Shown here: piece after piece, positions 1-10,199 of the stretch | How positions within the stretch are numbered: position 1 is the first letter of the stretch | How the letters are laid out: every line of letters begins with the position of its first letter | Source of the DNA: Volvariella volvacea V23 | Taxonomy: Eukaryota; Basidiomycota; Agaricomycetes; Agaricales; Pluteaceae | Direction of reading: 5' to 3' | DNA: 64,000 nucleotides | Assembly (NCBI GenBank): GCA_000349905.1 | Contig: KB722765.1 | Location: 1-64,000 of the forward strand | The notes under the pieces: generated by a model | Database searches by the model: none | What the model was told of the DNA's origin: nothing | Seen by the model: the letters and a program-made list of their open reading frames with translations, nothing else | Translations under genes and position numbers: made by a program

Positions 1-910
1 TTTGTAATAATACCCTGAGCCCTACCCAGAAACTGGCAACTACACCCAGATCTTGAAAAATCTTAATCTTGGGTATCACTAGACCTGGTAGCCTTATGCT
101 CACCAAAATCCCAAAGTAGATGTGATTGCACTTATCTCTGTAACAGAAAAACTTCCTGGAAAAGTAATAATATTCCTTATTCCATCTTGGTTCAATTGTT
201 TTATTTCTTTTGATTCTCTTAATATTTTATTTGATGGACTATCAGAAATAACATTTCATAAAAGATTCCTCAATGCTGTTTGTAAAGAACTATACAGTTC
301 TAATTTATTTGTACATGTACTTAATATATAAGACTTTCAAGGTCAACTAAAAATACTAAGCAATCTTGTCCCTGGATTTTACAAGTGAACTCAAGTGCTG
401 CTTTGTTTGACAAATTATATAGTAACTTGAAATAAAGTCTACTCAGAAATTGGCTTCTTGGGAAGAGTTTTGGATATAGTTTGTTTGCAAATGAGAGTGA
501 ACCACTAGATATTGATCTAAGGGTTTTAATATCTTTGTGAGTGTGTGCACTGAGCAAATTCTTAGACAGAACATTGTCGAGTGCTTTTAAAATCCATCTG
601 AGACTCAATAGAGTTTTATTTGGTCAGAGATTCATAGCTTAAGTGTGTGAAGGCCTGTATTCTATATCACTAGTGAAGGAGATCTAATTTACAAGGTCAT
701 TAATGCCTTGAGAGTCATCCAAAAATTGCCAAGAGGTAGTTCATCAAGCCAATTAGACACCAGTCTAGCTGCCTTCACAAACTAATGCTTGATTTGGGTG
801 TTTTTGGAGTTGTGTGTCTGTTGCAGATCATCTCTATTGCTCCAGGAGCAGATTTCAGAGTAAGTGCATCTCACAGTTTCAGGGTCATCCCATAGTCAGC
901 TTTTCACTGG
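1..910. repeat. Left arm of a large inverted repeat
   Basis: This AT-rich stretch matches, in reverse complement, 4545-5377 plus 6104-6188. Shared landmarks include the block around accctgagccctaccc at 10-30 and the block around ttttcactgg at 900-910. The arms differ by scattered substitutions and by one solo LTR inserted in the right arm. Short open frames here (122-331 plus, 321-608 minus) are decayed in the other arm, so I do not call genes. At about 911 the sequence switches to a TGTCAGGAAT-family LTR. The arms are probably two insertions of one element in opposite orientation. Confidence 0.8.
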
Positions 911-2259
911 GCATTGAGGTATTCTTGGTGGCATCATTAGTCTTGGAGCCATCATCCTGGCTCACAGCTTATCTCTAACCAATGGGATCTTAGTGATATC
1001 AGACACTCATGATGTCATTGTGAGGTCATAGATAGATACCCATAGAATAATCTGAAATAGTGTAAACATATATACAGACCTTGGTGAATATATAAGTGGG
1101 CTTGGTTGGCTCTGAGGGTTTTCCTCAGTTTCAACCTTGTCTACTCTGCCAAGCTAGCTTTGTCCCAGAGACTCCAGCACAACCTGAACTAACAGGCTAC
1201 TAAGAGGTAAGTATGCATTGTTAAGATTAGTTTACCCCTCTTGTCTCCCTTGCTAGTTGGTAGTGAGTGCCTTCATGACTATGCCACTGGTAATACCTGG
1301 GCACTGCTGTGTGGGTGATCCCTTGTAGTAGGCCCATCTAATAACATGTAGAGATGTGTGCCAAGTAGTTGGTGTCTTTTTCCTTTTTATTTATTTGTTT
1401 TTGGGGCTTAGTGTTACAAGTACTTACCTCTGAAAAGCTCTTAGCAGGAATAGAGTCAAGTAAGGCAGTTACTTGTACACAAGTAATACAGTAAAACAGG
1501 AAAAAAAAAACAAATTGATTGATCTAAGGAGTGATACTCAGAAGTACAAGCCTTATATATCTACAAGACTATGTGTAACTATTTGTGTAATGTAAATGAC
1601 TGACAACAGATCTATCAGATATCTGAATCATGTGTCTAACTAAGTGACCAATAGCATAAGTCCCTCTATTCTACAGTGTTCCATAATATTCTATGAGGTT
1701 GTGCATATGATGTCATATTACTCCAAGGTTCTAGGATATTCCATAACCTTCCAGAAAGTTCTTGAGAAGTCTTGGCATGGAAAGATATTACTAATAATGA
1801 TTATATAATAATGATTAGGTGCCTTAGATAAGTGCTGAGGTATAAGCACTCACAATAGCTGCTCAAGAGTGTTAGCGCCTAAGGGTTACTAGAAGAATAC
1901 ATGATAATTGAAGGGAAATAATGGTATATATACAACCAATGGTAGAAAACTGTAACACCTAGTGCCCTTGTTGCTGACAAAAAGGTTGAGAAATACCTCA
2001 ACTCCTTTCATGTTGAGTTTCCTTGGTGGACATAGTCCACTATTACTTAGCACCATACTCCATCTATTTGTTAGTTGATGTACTTGTCATCTTTGTTGAT
2101 AGCAAGAAGTTGGCTAAGGCAATCAAAGTGAAGAGTGTGGTGGGGCATTGTTCATTGGGTTGGTGTTTTAGTGATATGGGTTTGGAATCATTGTGGCTTT
2201 ATATATCATTTTGTGACTTAGTGACAAAAAATTGAAATACCCATTTGCAATTCCTGACA
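911..2259 (+). mobile_element. LTR fragment of TGTCAGGAAT family, copy 2, split by a solo LTR
   Basis: This piece aligns with copy 1 (from about 7848) from its first bases to about 1411, and resumes after 1957. It ends at 2259 with ttcctgaca, the expected LTR 3' end. It includes a TATA-like block (gaatatataagtgggc, about 1085) and a presumed leader. The first part of the LTR is missing. A 546-bp solo LTR interrupts it at 1412-1957. Most differences from copy 1 are CG to TG or CA, so this copy looks old and CpG-decayed. Confidence 0.8.
1412..1957 (+). mobile_element. Solo LTR (TGTTACAAG family) nested in another LTR
   Basis: It starts tgttacaag and ends tgtaaca, so both ends obey the TG...CA rule. 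Flanks are cttag before and cctag after, a 5-bp target duplication with one C-to-T change. The uninterrupted site is visible in copy 1 near 8356 (ttggggccaagcgccc), which confirms the insertion. It is a direct relative of 6741-7294. No internal coding region remains, so it is a solo LTR left by LTR-LTR recombination. Confidence 0.9.
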
Positions 2260-2276
2260 CTAGTGGCATGATCATA

Positions 2277-2756
2277 AAAATACTCACTACCATCCAGTGG
2301 GGGAAATGAGAAGGATAAACTGATCTTAACAATGCATACTCATCTCTTAGTAGCCTGTTACTTCAGATTGCATTGTAGTTTTTGAGACAATGCTAGCTCA
2401 ACAGAGTAAACAAGGTCAAAACTGAAAAAAACCTCCAGAGCCAATCTCACCCACTTATATATTCACCAAGGCTATATGTACATATTTACACTATTTCAAA
2501 CTATTCTATGGATATCTATTTATGATCTCATAGTGACATCACCAGTGTTCAGTATTACTGATGACTGGGATTTCCAAAGGTGGCTCAAAAGGTAATGTTC
2601 CATGTGATCAAAATGTTATTTAATCTAATCTGGATGAAATAAGCAATCACATGGTCCTTGGGTGCCTATGAAAATAAAAATAAAAATAAAAATAAAAATA
2701 AAAATAAAAATAAAATATTCAAGAATAAATAGGGAATAAGAATATGATTCCTGACA
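2277..2756 (-). mobile_element. LTR fragment of TGTCAGGAAT family, copy 3, inverted
   Basis: Read on the minus strand it starts at 2756 with TGTCAGGAATC, the 5' terminus of the LTR, and runs through the same leader as copies 1 and 2. It stops near 2277, so the 3' part is missing. It lies tail-to-tail with copy 2, about 18 bp away. It contains an AAAAT array expanded from an AT-rich part of the LTR. Confidence 0.8.
2671..2716. repeat. (AAAAT)n microsatellite
   Basis: About nine units of the pentanucleotide AAAAT lie inside LTR copy 3. The matching part of copy 1 (about 7710-7745) is T-rich but not a regular array, so the expansion happened after insertion. Confidence 0.95.
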
Positions 2757-3145
2757 GTAGTAATGCAGAAAACTTTGCAAGCCTTTCTGTTATGATAGTG
2801 CATCTTGAGCAGTGCATTGAGTACAAGTGTGTGCATCTAATGGTCTCAGGTGACCTCTCAATGAATTAGCTTTGTTCTCAAGTGCAAAATATAAGTCAAA
2901 CACTTTATTCTAAACTTCAAACCAGACCCAATTCCAGTACTGTCATAAAAGCTTCATACTGAGCAATGTTTTGCATGCTATTGCACATCTACTCTTGAAT
3001 TTATCTAGTCAGCAGACCAGAGCTCATCTCTGACTCTCCAAACAATCTGCTTTTTGTGTGATATAGTTTCTTACTCAAATGACTATATATTAGAGGTATT
3101 TTACACAATTCCAGGTCTGGATTTATGGTCAGCCTATCACTACTG
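2757..3145. repeat. Dispersed repeat, copy 1 of 2
   Basis: This direct repeat matches about 6195-6590 over roughly 390 bp. A shared core (tctgactctccaaacaatc, near 3031 and 6478) is followed by a block around aggtctggatttatgg. Both copies flank an inverted or nested LTR piece, so this is probably an internal fragment of the same element family. Frames on the minus strand are broken by stops and I do not recognise a protein. Confidence 0.7.
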
Positions 3146-4544
3146 GTGTTAATGCAATGGATGGACTGGAAGTTGCAGAGATTCCCACTCAAGCCCCAGA
3201 AGAAAGGGCTGGAGATGCTCTTAGTTCCACTGTTCTGGTGGATGAGATGTACAACTTTAAAGAGTTTAAGAGGGTTAGAAGGGGTGTTGTTCCCATATTG
3301 GCTACAGATGTTGAACAGCAGCCTTACAGGTGCTAGAGGCTATGGAGATCACCTCACCTAGGAGTAGAAAGTAATGATACTTCATATATACCTAAAAATT
3401 AAGAAACTAGTAGGTACATGCTGGAACTATTTATACAGAGGAGTGACAAGTGCCATCCACCATTTTGGAAATGATAGTATCCACATTGGAATTGATGTGA
3501 GTTACTTCAGTGATACTTAGGATCTATCTACATATGTCTTATGACTATCTACCATGTGTATTTAGCCATGTATTTCTCTGTAGCATGTGTACATTCCAAG
3601 TACTGGTCTGCATACTCAGTCCGGATAACCATAAGTCTGGTTCATATTGACGGTCCATCCAACAACAGATGGATTAGCTGCACAGCAAAATAACAGTGCC
3701 AAAGCACAAGATTGGAATTCTGAAGGCATGACGGAGCTGCTAGGACTTTGATTATGTCAGTGACTGAGTTTGGGAGCTGGTTGTCACTCATCACATAACA
3801 CCACCTATCTACCTGGTGTAAGATGTGAAACATAAAAGGTACAGTAAAGGCTATACACCCACACAACACAATATGCTCCCAGAGAGTTAATTGGACCTTA
3901 GAAGGGTTGGACACTCTCTGTTGTTCATTTTAGGGTTTTTAGGGTAAGGTTAGACAGTGACCAAACCTGTTGGTAGTAGTGTGCATCAGATAAGCTTGTA
4001 ACTCTGGTGTAGCTCTTTAAGCAGCAGTAGTCTTTTAGCCAGTGTTCACTCATTGTGCCCTCTCCAGCCAAAGTAGGAAAAGGGGTCTGATAGGTCCACC
4101 CTGGAACCAAGTGCCACCCACCATTTCTCTTCCTACTAAGGGGCCATATCAAGTGCATTGCATTGTTCGACATGTTTTGTTGAAAATGTAGTATAAAATT
4201 CTCTCATCTTCACCATATACACCAAATACTATCAAATATCTTAGTAAGCTCCATATTTGACCTTCTTTTATTTTTTTTTATCTTAAAAAATAGAAGAATA
4301 TTCCTAGAACCTCTTCTAATACTCCTTTTTTAAAGCTTTCTTTTATAGATAATACCTATCATTTTACTCTATATTGTTTCCAAGTTTCCAAGATTTTTGT
4401 TACTATCAACACAATACAATTCTAATTTCAATACTTAGAAAATACTTAGTCTAGTTTTAATTATTATTTCATGATGCATTTTTATACTAAACAGTTAAAG
4501 TTGACCCTATATATACATGTCATGCATGACACTGGGACAAGTCA
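3146..4544. other. Decayed transposon-derived DNA, no intact gene
   Basis: This is AT-rich sequence between repeat pieces. A plus-strand frame at about 3149-3337 (starting VNAMDGLEVAEIPTQAPE) has protein-like composition but ends after about 60 codons with no partner exon. Minus-strand frames at 3642-3914 and 3925-4173 match nothing I recognise. The 4200-4540 part is mostly A/T runs. I see no promoter, splice pattern or domain that would support a gene. Confidence 0.6.
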
Positions 4545-6188
4545 ACCAGTGAAAAGCTGACTGTGGGATGGCCCTAAAGACTGTGGGATGTGCATGCTCT
4601 TGAGATCTGTTCCTGAAGTGCTAGAGGCGATATGCAACACACATACAACTCCAAAAACACCCAAATCAAGCTCAAGTTCATGGGGGCGGCTAGACTGGCA
4701 TCTACTTGGCTTGATGAACTGCCTCTCAGTGATTTCCGGATGATGTTCAAAGTGTTGGTGATCTTGTAATTTAGATCTCCTGTGCTTGTAATGTAGAATA
4801 CAAGTCCTTGCACACTTAAGTTATGAATTCCTAACTAAATAAAGCTCTATTGAACCTCAAGTAGATTTTAAAAGGCACTTGGTAATGTTCTGCCTAAGAA
4901 TCTGCTCAATGCACATGCTCACAATGATACTGAAACCCTTAGAATAATATCTAGTGGTCTGCTCTTGCTTGCAAACAAACTGTATCCAAAGCTCTTCCCA
5001 AGAAACCAATTCCTGAGTAGACTATATCCCAAGTCACTATATGATTCATCAAATAAAACAGCACTCAAGTTCGCTTGTAAAATCCAGAGACAAGATTGCT
5101 TGATATTTTAATTGACCTTGAAGACCTTATATACTGAGTATATGTACAAATAAATTAGAACTGTATAGTTCTTCACAAACAGCATTGAGGAATCTTTTAT
5201 GGAATGTTATTTCTGATAGTCTATTAAATAAAATATATTAAAAGAATCAAAAGAAATGAAATAATTGAGCCAAGATGAAATAAGAAAGATTATTACTTTT
5301 CCAGGAAGTTTCTCTGTCACAGAAATGAGTGTGATTGCATCTGCTTTGGGATTTTTGTAAGCACAAGGCTACCAGGTTGTTGAGGAAAAAGCAAATACTC
5401 AGATTCTATTCCCAAGCGAAGAGTAGTAAGTAAAGGAATAAGTAAAGAGGCTAGCTCATAGTCACTTACCTATTCCCAAGTGAAGAATCTTTAAAGCTGG
5501 GGAATAGGTGGTGAAAGCAGTACGGTATATATACTACTCGAAGATAAATAAAGATAAATAAAGGGATATAATCTCTCTGGTAGAGAGAAGTGGGGGGTAA
5601 GAATGAAAGTATCAAAGTGGGAGTCCTGAGTAAAGAGTGTAACACACAGACCAGGGGACGTGTAAGCTAGGTCAGCATGTATGTGTAAGCCCATGTCATG
5701 CGCAGTTAATAGGGGAGTGAACGGAATCATATGAAGTCATAAGTGATCTTCTGACTCAATACATGTCCATCTAGGACAAGATCAAGTCATCGGATGTAAT
5801 AAAGAACAAAGGGTATACCATATGTGGGAGACGGGGATGGGTAATGTGAGAATGGGTGTAATAGGTAAGAGTATAGAGTACAGATGAACGGAAAGGTATG
5901 AAGTAAGGGGTCGGATGTAAGGAAGATGAGGTGATATGTATTAGGTATCGAGGATATAATAGAGAAAAGGAAATGGTGAAGATGCTTGGTTGGTGTCTGA
6001 AAGATGAGGTAAACACTTGGTCGGTGTCTAAAGGATGGTGTAGATGCTTGATGGGCGTCTAGTGGTTGGGTGTTTATGTCAAGGGTTCTTACGAGCCCTG
6101 ACACAGGTCCAGTGATACCCAAAATCAAGATTTTCAAAATCTGGGCAAGGTTGCCGGCTACTGGGTAGGGCTCAGGGTACTATTATGA
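4545..6188. repeat. Right arm of the large inverted repeat
   Basis: This is the reverse complement of 1-910, interrupted at 5378-6103 by a solo LTR. Without the LTR and one target duplication the arm is about 915 bp, the same as the left arm. The join is exact: gctaccaggt before the insert continues with ccagtgatacc after it, as in the left arm. Confidence 0.8.
5378..6103 (+). mobile_element. Solo LTR (TGTTGAGG...CCCTGACA), 726 bp
   Basis: It starts tgttgagg and ends ccctgaca. The perfect 5-bp target duplication caggt lies at 5373-5377 and 6104-6108. The empty site is present in the left arm of the inverted repeat (around 75-95), which proves insertion. Minus-strand open frames of 80-116 codons here are low-complexity (Ser/Tyr/His/Pro-rich) and not credible proteins. 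Orientation follows TG...CA and cannot be fixed without an internal region. Confidence 0.9.
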
Positions 6189-6189
6189 G

Positions 6190-6590
6190 TCCATAATAGA
6201 AAGGTAGTGGTTCAGGAAGCTTTGCAAGCCTTCCTATTATGGTAGCACATCATGGGTGGTGTGTCCAGTATGAGTGTGCACATCTGGCAGTCTCAGACAA
6301 CCTCCCCATGAATTGATTTTGTTCTTAAGTGTGAAATATATGTCAAATACTCTGTTCTGAACTTCAAATCAGGCCCACATTCTGGTACCATCATCAAAGC
6401 TTTATATTGGGCAATGTTTTGCACATTATTACACATCTGCTCTCAAATTTACCTAGTCAGCAGACCGGGGCTCATCTCTGACTCTCCAAACAATCAGCTT
6501 TTTCATGCTATATGGTTTCTCATTCAAATGCATATATATTAGGGGTTATTTACACAAATCCAGGTCTGGATTTATGGCTGGCCTGTCACT
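6190..6590. repeat. Dispersed repeat, copy 2 of 2
   Basis: This is the direct partner of 2757-3145, diverged by many transitions and a few small indels. It begins just after the inverted repeat and runs to about 6590. It is interrupted in all frames. Confidence 0.7.
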
Positions 6591-6740
6591 GGGGCAGTGT
6601 CATATCCAATCGGAGGATTGGGCTGTTCTTTACTTTGCACAGCACCATTGGTGCCTATATATGCAAAGGGAATCATGGACAGGAAAGTCACCCCTGGGCC
6701 ACCCTCTACAAGTTCTTGCGATGTAGTCAGAGGAAGGTCA

Positions 6741-7294
6741 TGTTACAAGTACTTGCCTCTGAGATGATCTTTAGCAGGAGTAGATGCAAATAGGACAGTT
6801 ACTTGTGCACAAGTAATGCAGTAGAGCAAAGAAAGAACAAATTAATTGATCTGAGGAGTGATACTCAGAAGTACAGGCCTTATATATCTACAAGACTATA
6901 TATAACTATTTGTATAATATAAATGACTGACAACAGATTTATCAGCTACCTGAGTCATGTGTTTATCTAAGTGACCAATGGTGTAAGTCTCCCTATTCTA
7001 CAGTGTTCCATGATATTCTATAAGGCTGTGCATATGACTCAGTCATGATGTAATATGACTTCAAGGTTCTAGAATGCTTCATAACCTTCTGGAAAGTTCT
7101 AGAGAAGTCTTGGCATGGGAAGATATTACTAATAATAATTATATAATGAGAATAGGCGCCTTAGATAAGTGCTGAGGTATAAGCACCCACAATAGCCACT
7201 CAAGGGTGTTAGTGCCTGAGAGTTACTAGAGAAATATATGATAATTAAAAGGAAATAATGATATATATGCAACCAATAGTAGAAAATCATGACA
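6741..7294 (+). mobile_element. Solo LTR (TGTTACAAG family), 554 bp
   Basis: It starts tgttacaag and ends atcatgaca. A perfect 5-bp target duplication ggtca lies at 6736-6740 and 7295-7299. It aligns with 1412-1957 along its whole length, including the core ggagtgatactcagaagtac, with small indels. It has no internal region. Confidence 0.9.
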
Positions 7295-7499
7295 GGTCAC
7301 CCTGGAGGAGACACCCAGGTCTCTGCTTGTTCTCTATGTGTGTTTTAGGCTAATGCCCTAACTGGAACTGATGGGACTTAAATGTATTTGTCAATGAGTG
7401 GTGCACTCTTACAGCCACTGTCCATGCTGAGTTCTTGAGACTCAGGGTGGCAGATACAGCTGGGGAAACCAAACTGCTCTAGAGCTTCCACTGGCACTC

Positions 7500-7610
7500 T
7501 ATGGCTAACCAAGCAAGAAGGGAATTGAACCCTTGGTGTTGCTCACAGCAGATGCCTCTGGGAGCCTTGGACAACCCAGGTGCCAGCAACCACACTAGCA
7601 ATCCCTTGTC
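7500..7610 (-). repeat. tRNA-like (SINE-like) fragment
   Basis: On the minus strand GGGTTCAATTCC (7521-7532) resembles a pol III B box (GGTTCRANNCC). About 60 nt upstream, ttgctagtgtgg (near 7591-7602) weakly resembles an A box. No full cloverleaf can be drawn, so this is not called a tRNA gene. It could be the head of a tRNA-derived SINE or chance. Confidence 0.3.
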
Positions 7611-7664
7611 TTTACTTACTGTCCAGCACTCTAGCAACAGACTGGCAACACCCCCTTATAAGCC

Positions 7665-8386
7665 TGTCAGGAATCGTATCCTTATTCCCTATTTATTCAC
7701 CGATTATTTAATATTTATTTCCTTTCTTTTCTTTTATTTTCTTAAGCGCCAGGGACCACGTGACTTGCTTACTTAATCCAGATTAGATTAGATTACATCT
7801 TGACCACGTGATGCATTACCTTTTGAGCCACCTTCGGAGGTCTCGGGCATCGAGGTATTCTCGGCGGCGTCATTAGTCTTGGAGCCATCATCCCGGCTCA
7901 CGGCTTATCTCTACCCAATGGGATCTTAGCGATATCGGACACTGGTGATGTCATCATGAAATCATAGATAGATACCTATAGAATAGTCTGGAATAGTGTA
8001 AACATGTACATACGGACTCTGGTGAATATATAAGTGGGCTTGGTTGGCTCTGGGGGTTTTCCTCAGTTTCGACCTTGTCTACTCTGCCAAGCTAGCTTTG
8101 TCCCAGAGACTCCGGCGCAACCTGAATCTACAGGCTACTAAGAGGTGAGTACGCATCGTTAGGATTCTTGTATCCCTCTCGTCTCCCCCACCGGCTGGTA
8201 GTGAGAGTTTTCGCAACCATGCCACCGGTGATACCTGGGCACCGCCGTGTGGGTGATCCCTTGTAGTAGGCCCATCTGATAATGTGTATAGATGTGCGCC
8301 GAGTAGTTGATGTTTTTCTTCTTTTTTCTTATTTATTATTTCGTGTATTGTCTTTGGGGCCAAGCGCCCTCGTCGCTGACAAAGCC
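7665..8386 (+). mobile_element. LTR of TGTCAGGAAT family, copy 1, 5' part
   Basis: It starts TGTCAGGAATCG at 7665 and includes a cacgtg-containing block repeated at about 7758 and 7804, a tatataag box near 8027, and a leader ending in gctactaagaggtgagt. It is the least CpG-decayed copy in the window and serves as reference for copies 2 and 3. The matching 3' tail resumes at about 9225-9380, so something is inserted between them. Confidence 0.8.
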
Positions 8387-9224
8387 TCCCAACAGCAGAG
8401 GGTATCCTATGGTCTATGGGCACACCATCTCACAACTCAAAGGATAGGGGAGAAAAGGATATTTACAATGCATTACTTACCAAGTGATTGGTAACCTTGT
8501 AGGTTATTGGCATTGGAGTAGTAGTAGAGATGGTAGAACTTAGGAGAGTAGACCAAGTCAAAGCTGGGGACTTTTGACTGGGCCCATCTGATTTTTATAC
8601 ACTGGTTCTGGGCAGTTCTGGAAATATGACCCATGTATATTTAACTATATATAGTAAGTCCATTATTCTAATTATAGTGTCCGTTCATCTGCTATTGTCC
8701 TTAGTTTGATGGCATGCCACTTGCCCTCAGATTCTGATAGAAAGACAGAGTGTGGAGTTCTGTAGCTAGGGTACCTGTATGGTGAGATTCCCCATAGCCT
8801 TGTTCTTTTGATGGCAGTGGCCTAGTTGGTAATGTGAACCAAGGGAATGGGTTTTCTAGAATGTCATTCTGATAAATCTGTAGATTGATTGTGTGAACCT
8901 GTTGGTCTGGTTCAGTGGGTTTGAGGTGGTTTATGCCTCTTCCAGGTATTGTTCTCTAGGGTCCTGCTTCATGCTCCTGACCCATATGAATTTTCCTTCA
9001 TAGTCATTAATGGAGAAGTACTCAGGGTACTCATTCATCTCTGGTAATTTTGGAGTTAGGACCCATCTAACTCCTTCTCTGATGAATGACCCTGCACATA
9101 GTATTGGGTAGTATTGCAATTCCTTCCATGTCAAGCCTCCTCATCAGATGTAGTCTACCATGACGTAGAATCACACTCCTTTCATCTGCTTGTAGATGTG
9201 CTCATTGTCTGGGTTGGTGTTGAG
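8387..9224 (-). mobile_element. Unidentified insert inside LTR copy 1
   Basis: This block separates the two halves of LTR copy 1. Read on the minus strand it has a TATA-like tataaaaatcag (about 8592-8603) followed by ctttgacttggtctactctc, the arrangement seen at the transcribed end of the TGTCAGGAAT LTR, so it may be a related LTR in opposite orientation. A minus frame at 8931-9134 looks protein-like (starts MTWKELQYYP) but is short and unrecognised. I found no clear target duplication. Confidence 0.45.
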
Positions 9225-9380
9225 GAAGTGTCCAATGCAACCAAAGTGGGGAGTGTGGCAGGGCATTGTTCATTGGTTTGGGTGTTTTGGTGATGTGGGT
9301 TCAGAATTGTTGTGGCTTATATATTACTTGTGATGTTGTGACAAAAAATTAAAAACACCCCTTTTTTGTAATTTCTGACA
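9225..9380 (+). mobile_element. LTR of TGTCAGGAAT family, copy 1, 3' tail
   Basis: It matches the tail of copy 2 (about 2120-2259): both carry aggtggggcattgttcattgg-like sequence, a tgtgacaaaaaatt block and end in ttcctgaca or tttctgaca. It closes the TGTCAGGAAT element begun at 7665. Confidence 0.75.
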
Positions 9381-9707
9381 GATTAATATATATCTACACT
9401 GGCCCAATGCTATATACTTGTGCACATTGCACAGTAACCACTGGCATGTGATGTAGCATCTGTGCCAGGCACAGCAAGACCTTGTTTGCATTTTGCCACC
9501 AACACTAGTGGGAAATTATTTACAGCTAGTTTCACAATAATATGGAATCGCACTTTCGAAATTTTGTGTTTGGTTGGCTTTGGACTGAGACCCCAGAAGT
9601 TTGCAAGCTGGTGGCTGCACGGACTTCATCAAAATTTTCACTGTGCCCTCTTGACACTAACCATGATGTGAATAGTCATGATTATGGCTGAAATGACAAG
9701 GCAACAC

Positions 9708-10186
9708 TGTTACGACGATGAATAATCGTCATTTTCAGCTAGTGTGCTTTCGGACTATCGGACTCGTTTTCTCTTTCAAGTAGTTACAACTTCTTTCGGT
9801 AACTACAATAGCATTCCTCCATCCAACAGTATATACGCGTCCATAGCTTACGCGTCCTTAGCTTACGCGTCCATAGCTTGCGCGTTCATATGACTCAAGT
9901 ACAGCATTTCCTTTCTCAGCTACAACCTAATACCACAGAACGTATAAATACTTCAATTCGGTAGCATAGAACTTTAGCTTGACCTCCTGTTTCTTACCTT
10001 GTATTCATCTCGTACTTCGCTGTGCGAATCCAATCTCGACTTATCTCATTAACGCCTTTGACGACGGATCGACTCAACATTCTGTTGGCCACAATCATCC
10101 TCATCATCTTACTCGAATATAAAACCAAGGTGTATCTTCACCTTAGAACTTATACGTCGACGTGTTAAGGTAACGTCGTCGTAACA
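9708..10186 (+). mobile_element. Solo LTR (TGTTACGACG...CGTCGTAACA), 479 bp
   Basis: The terminal 10 bp are perfect inverted repeats, TGTTACGACG and CGTCGTAACA. A perfect target duplication aacac lies at 9703-9707 and 10187-10191. A TATA-like cgtataaatac sits near 9940. Unlike the older repeats around it, it is CpG-rich, so it is the youngest insertion here. It splits the mariner-type element. Confidence 0.93.
9835..9894 (+). repeat. 15-bp tandem repeat with ACGCGT cores
   Basis: Three units of acgcgtcc(a/t)tagctt lie end to end at 9835-9849, 9850-9864 and 9865-9879, with a fourth degenerate unit after them. They sit upstream of the TATA-like box in the solo LTR. ACGCGT is the core of the fungal MluI cell-cycle box bound by MBF; any use here is inference. 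Confidence 0.8.
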
Positions 10187-10199
10187 AACACATACCACA

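Noticed and set aside
2671..2716. CRISPR-like or satellite array
   Set aside because: It is a simple AAAAT microsatellite without spacers in a eukaryotic genome.
5491..6137. Overlapping minus-strand open frames of 79-116 codons
   Set aside because: They lie inside a solo LTR, are low-complexity and have no relatives among recognised proteins.
7500..7610. A functional tRNA gene
   Set aside because: No acceptor stem or anticodon arm can be formed; only box-like sequences are present.
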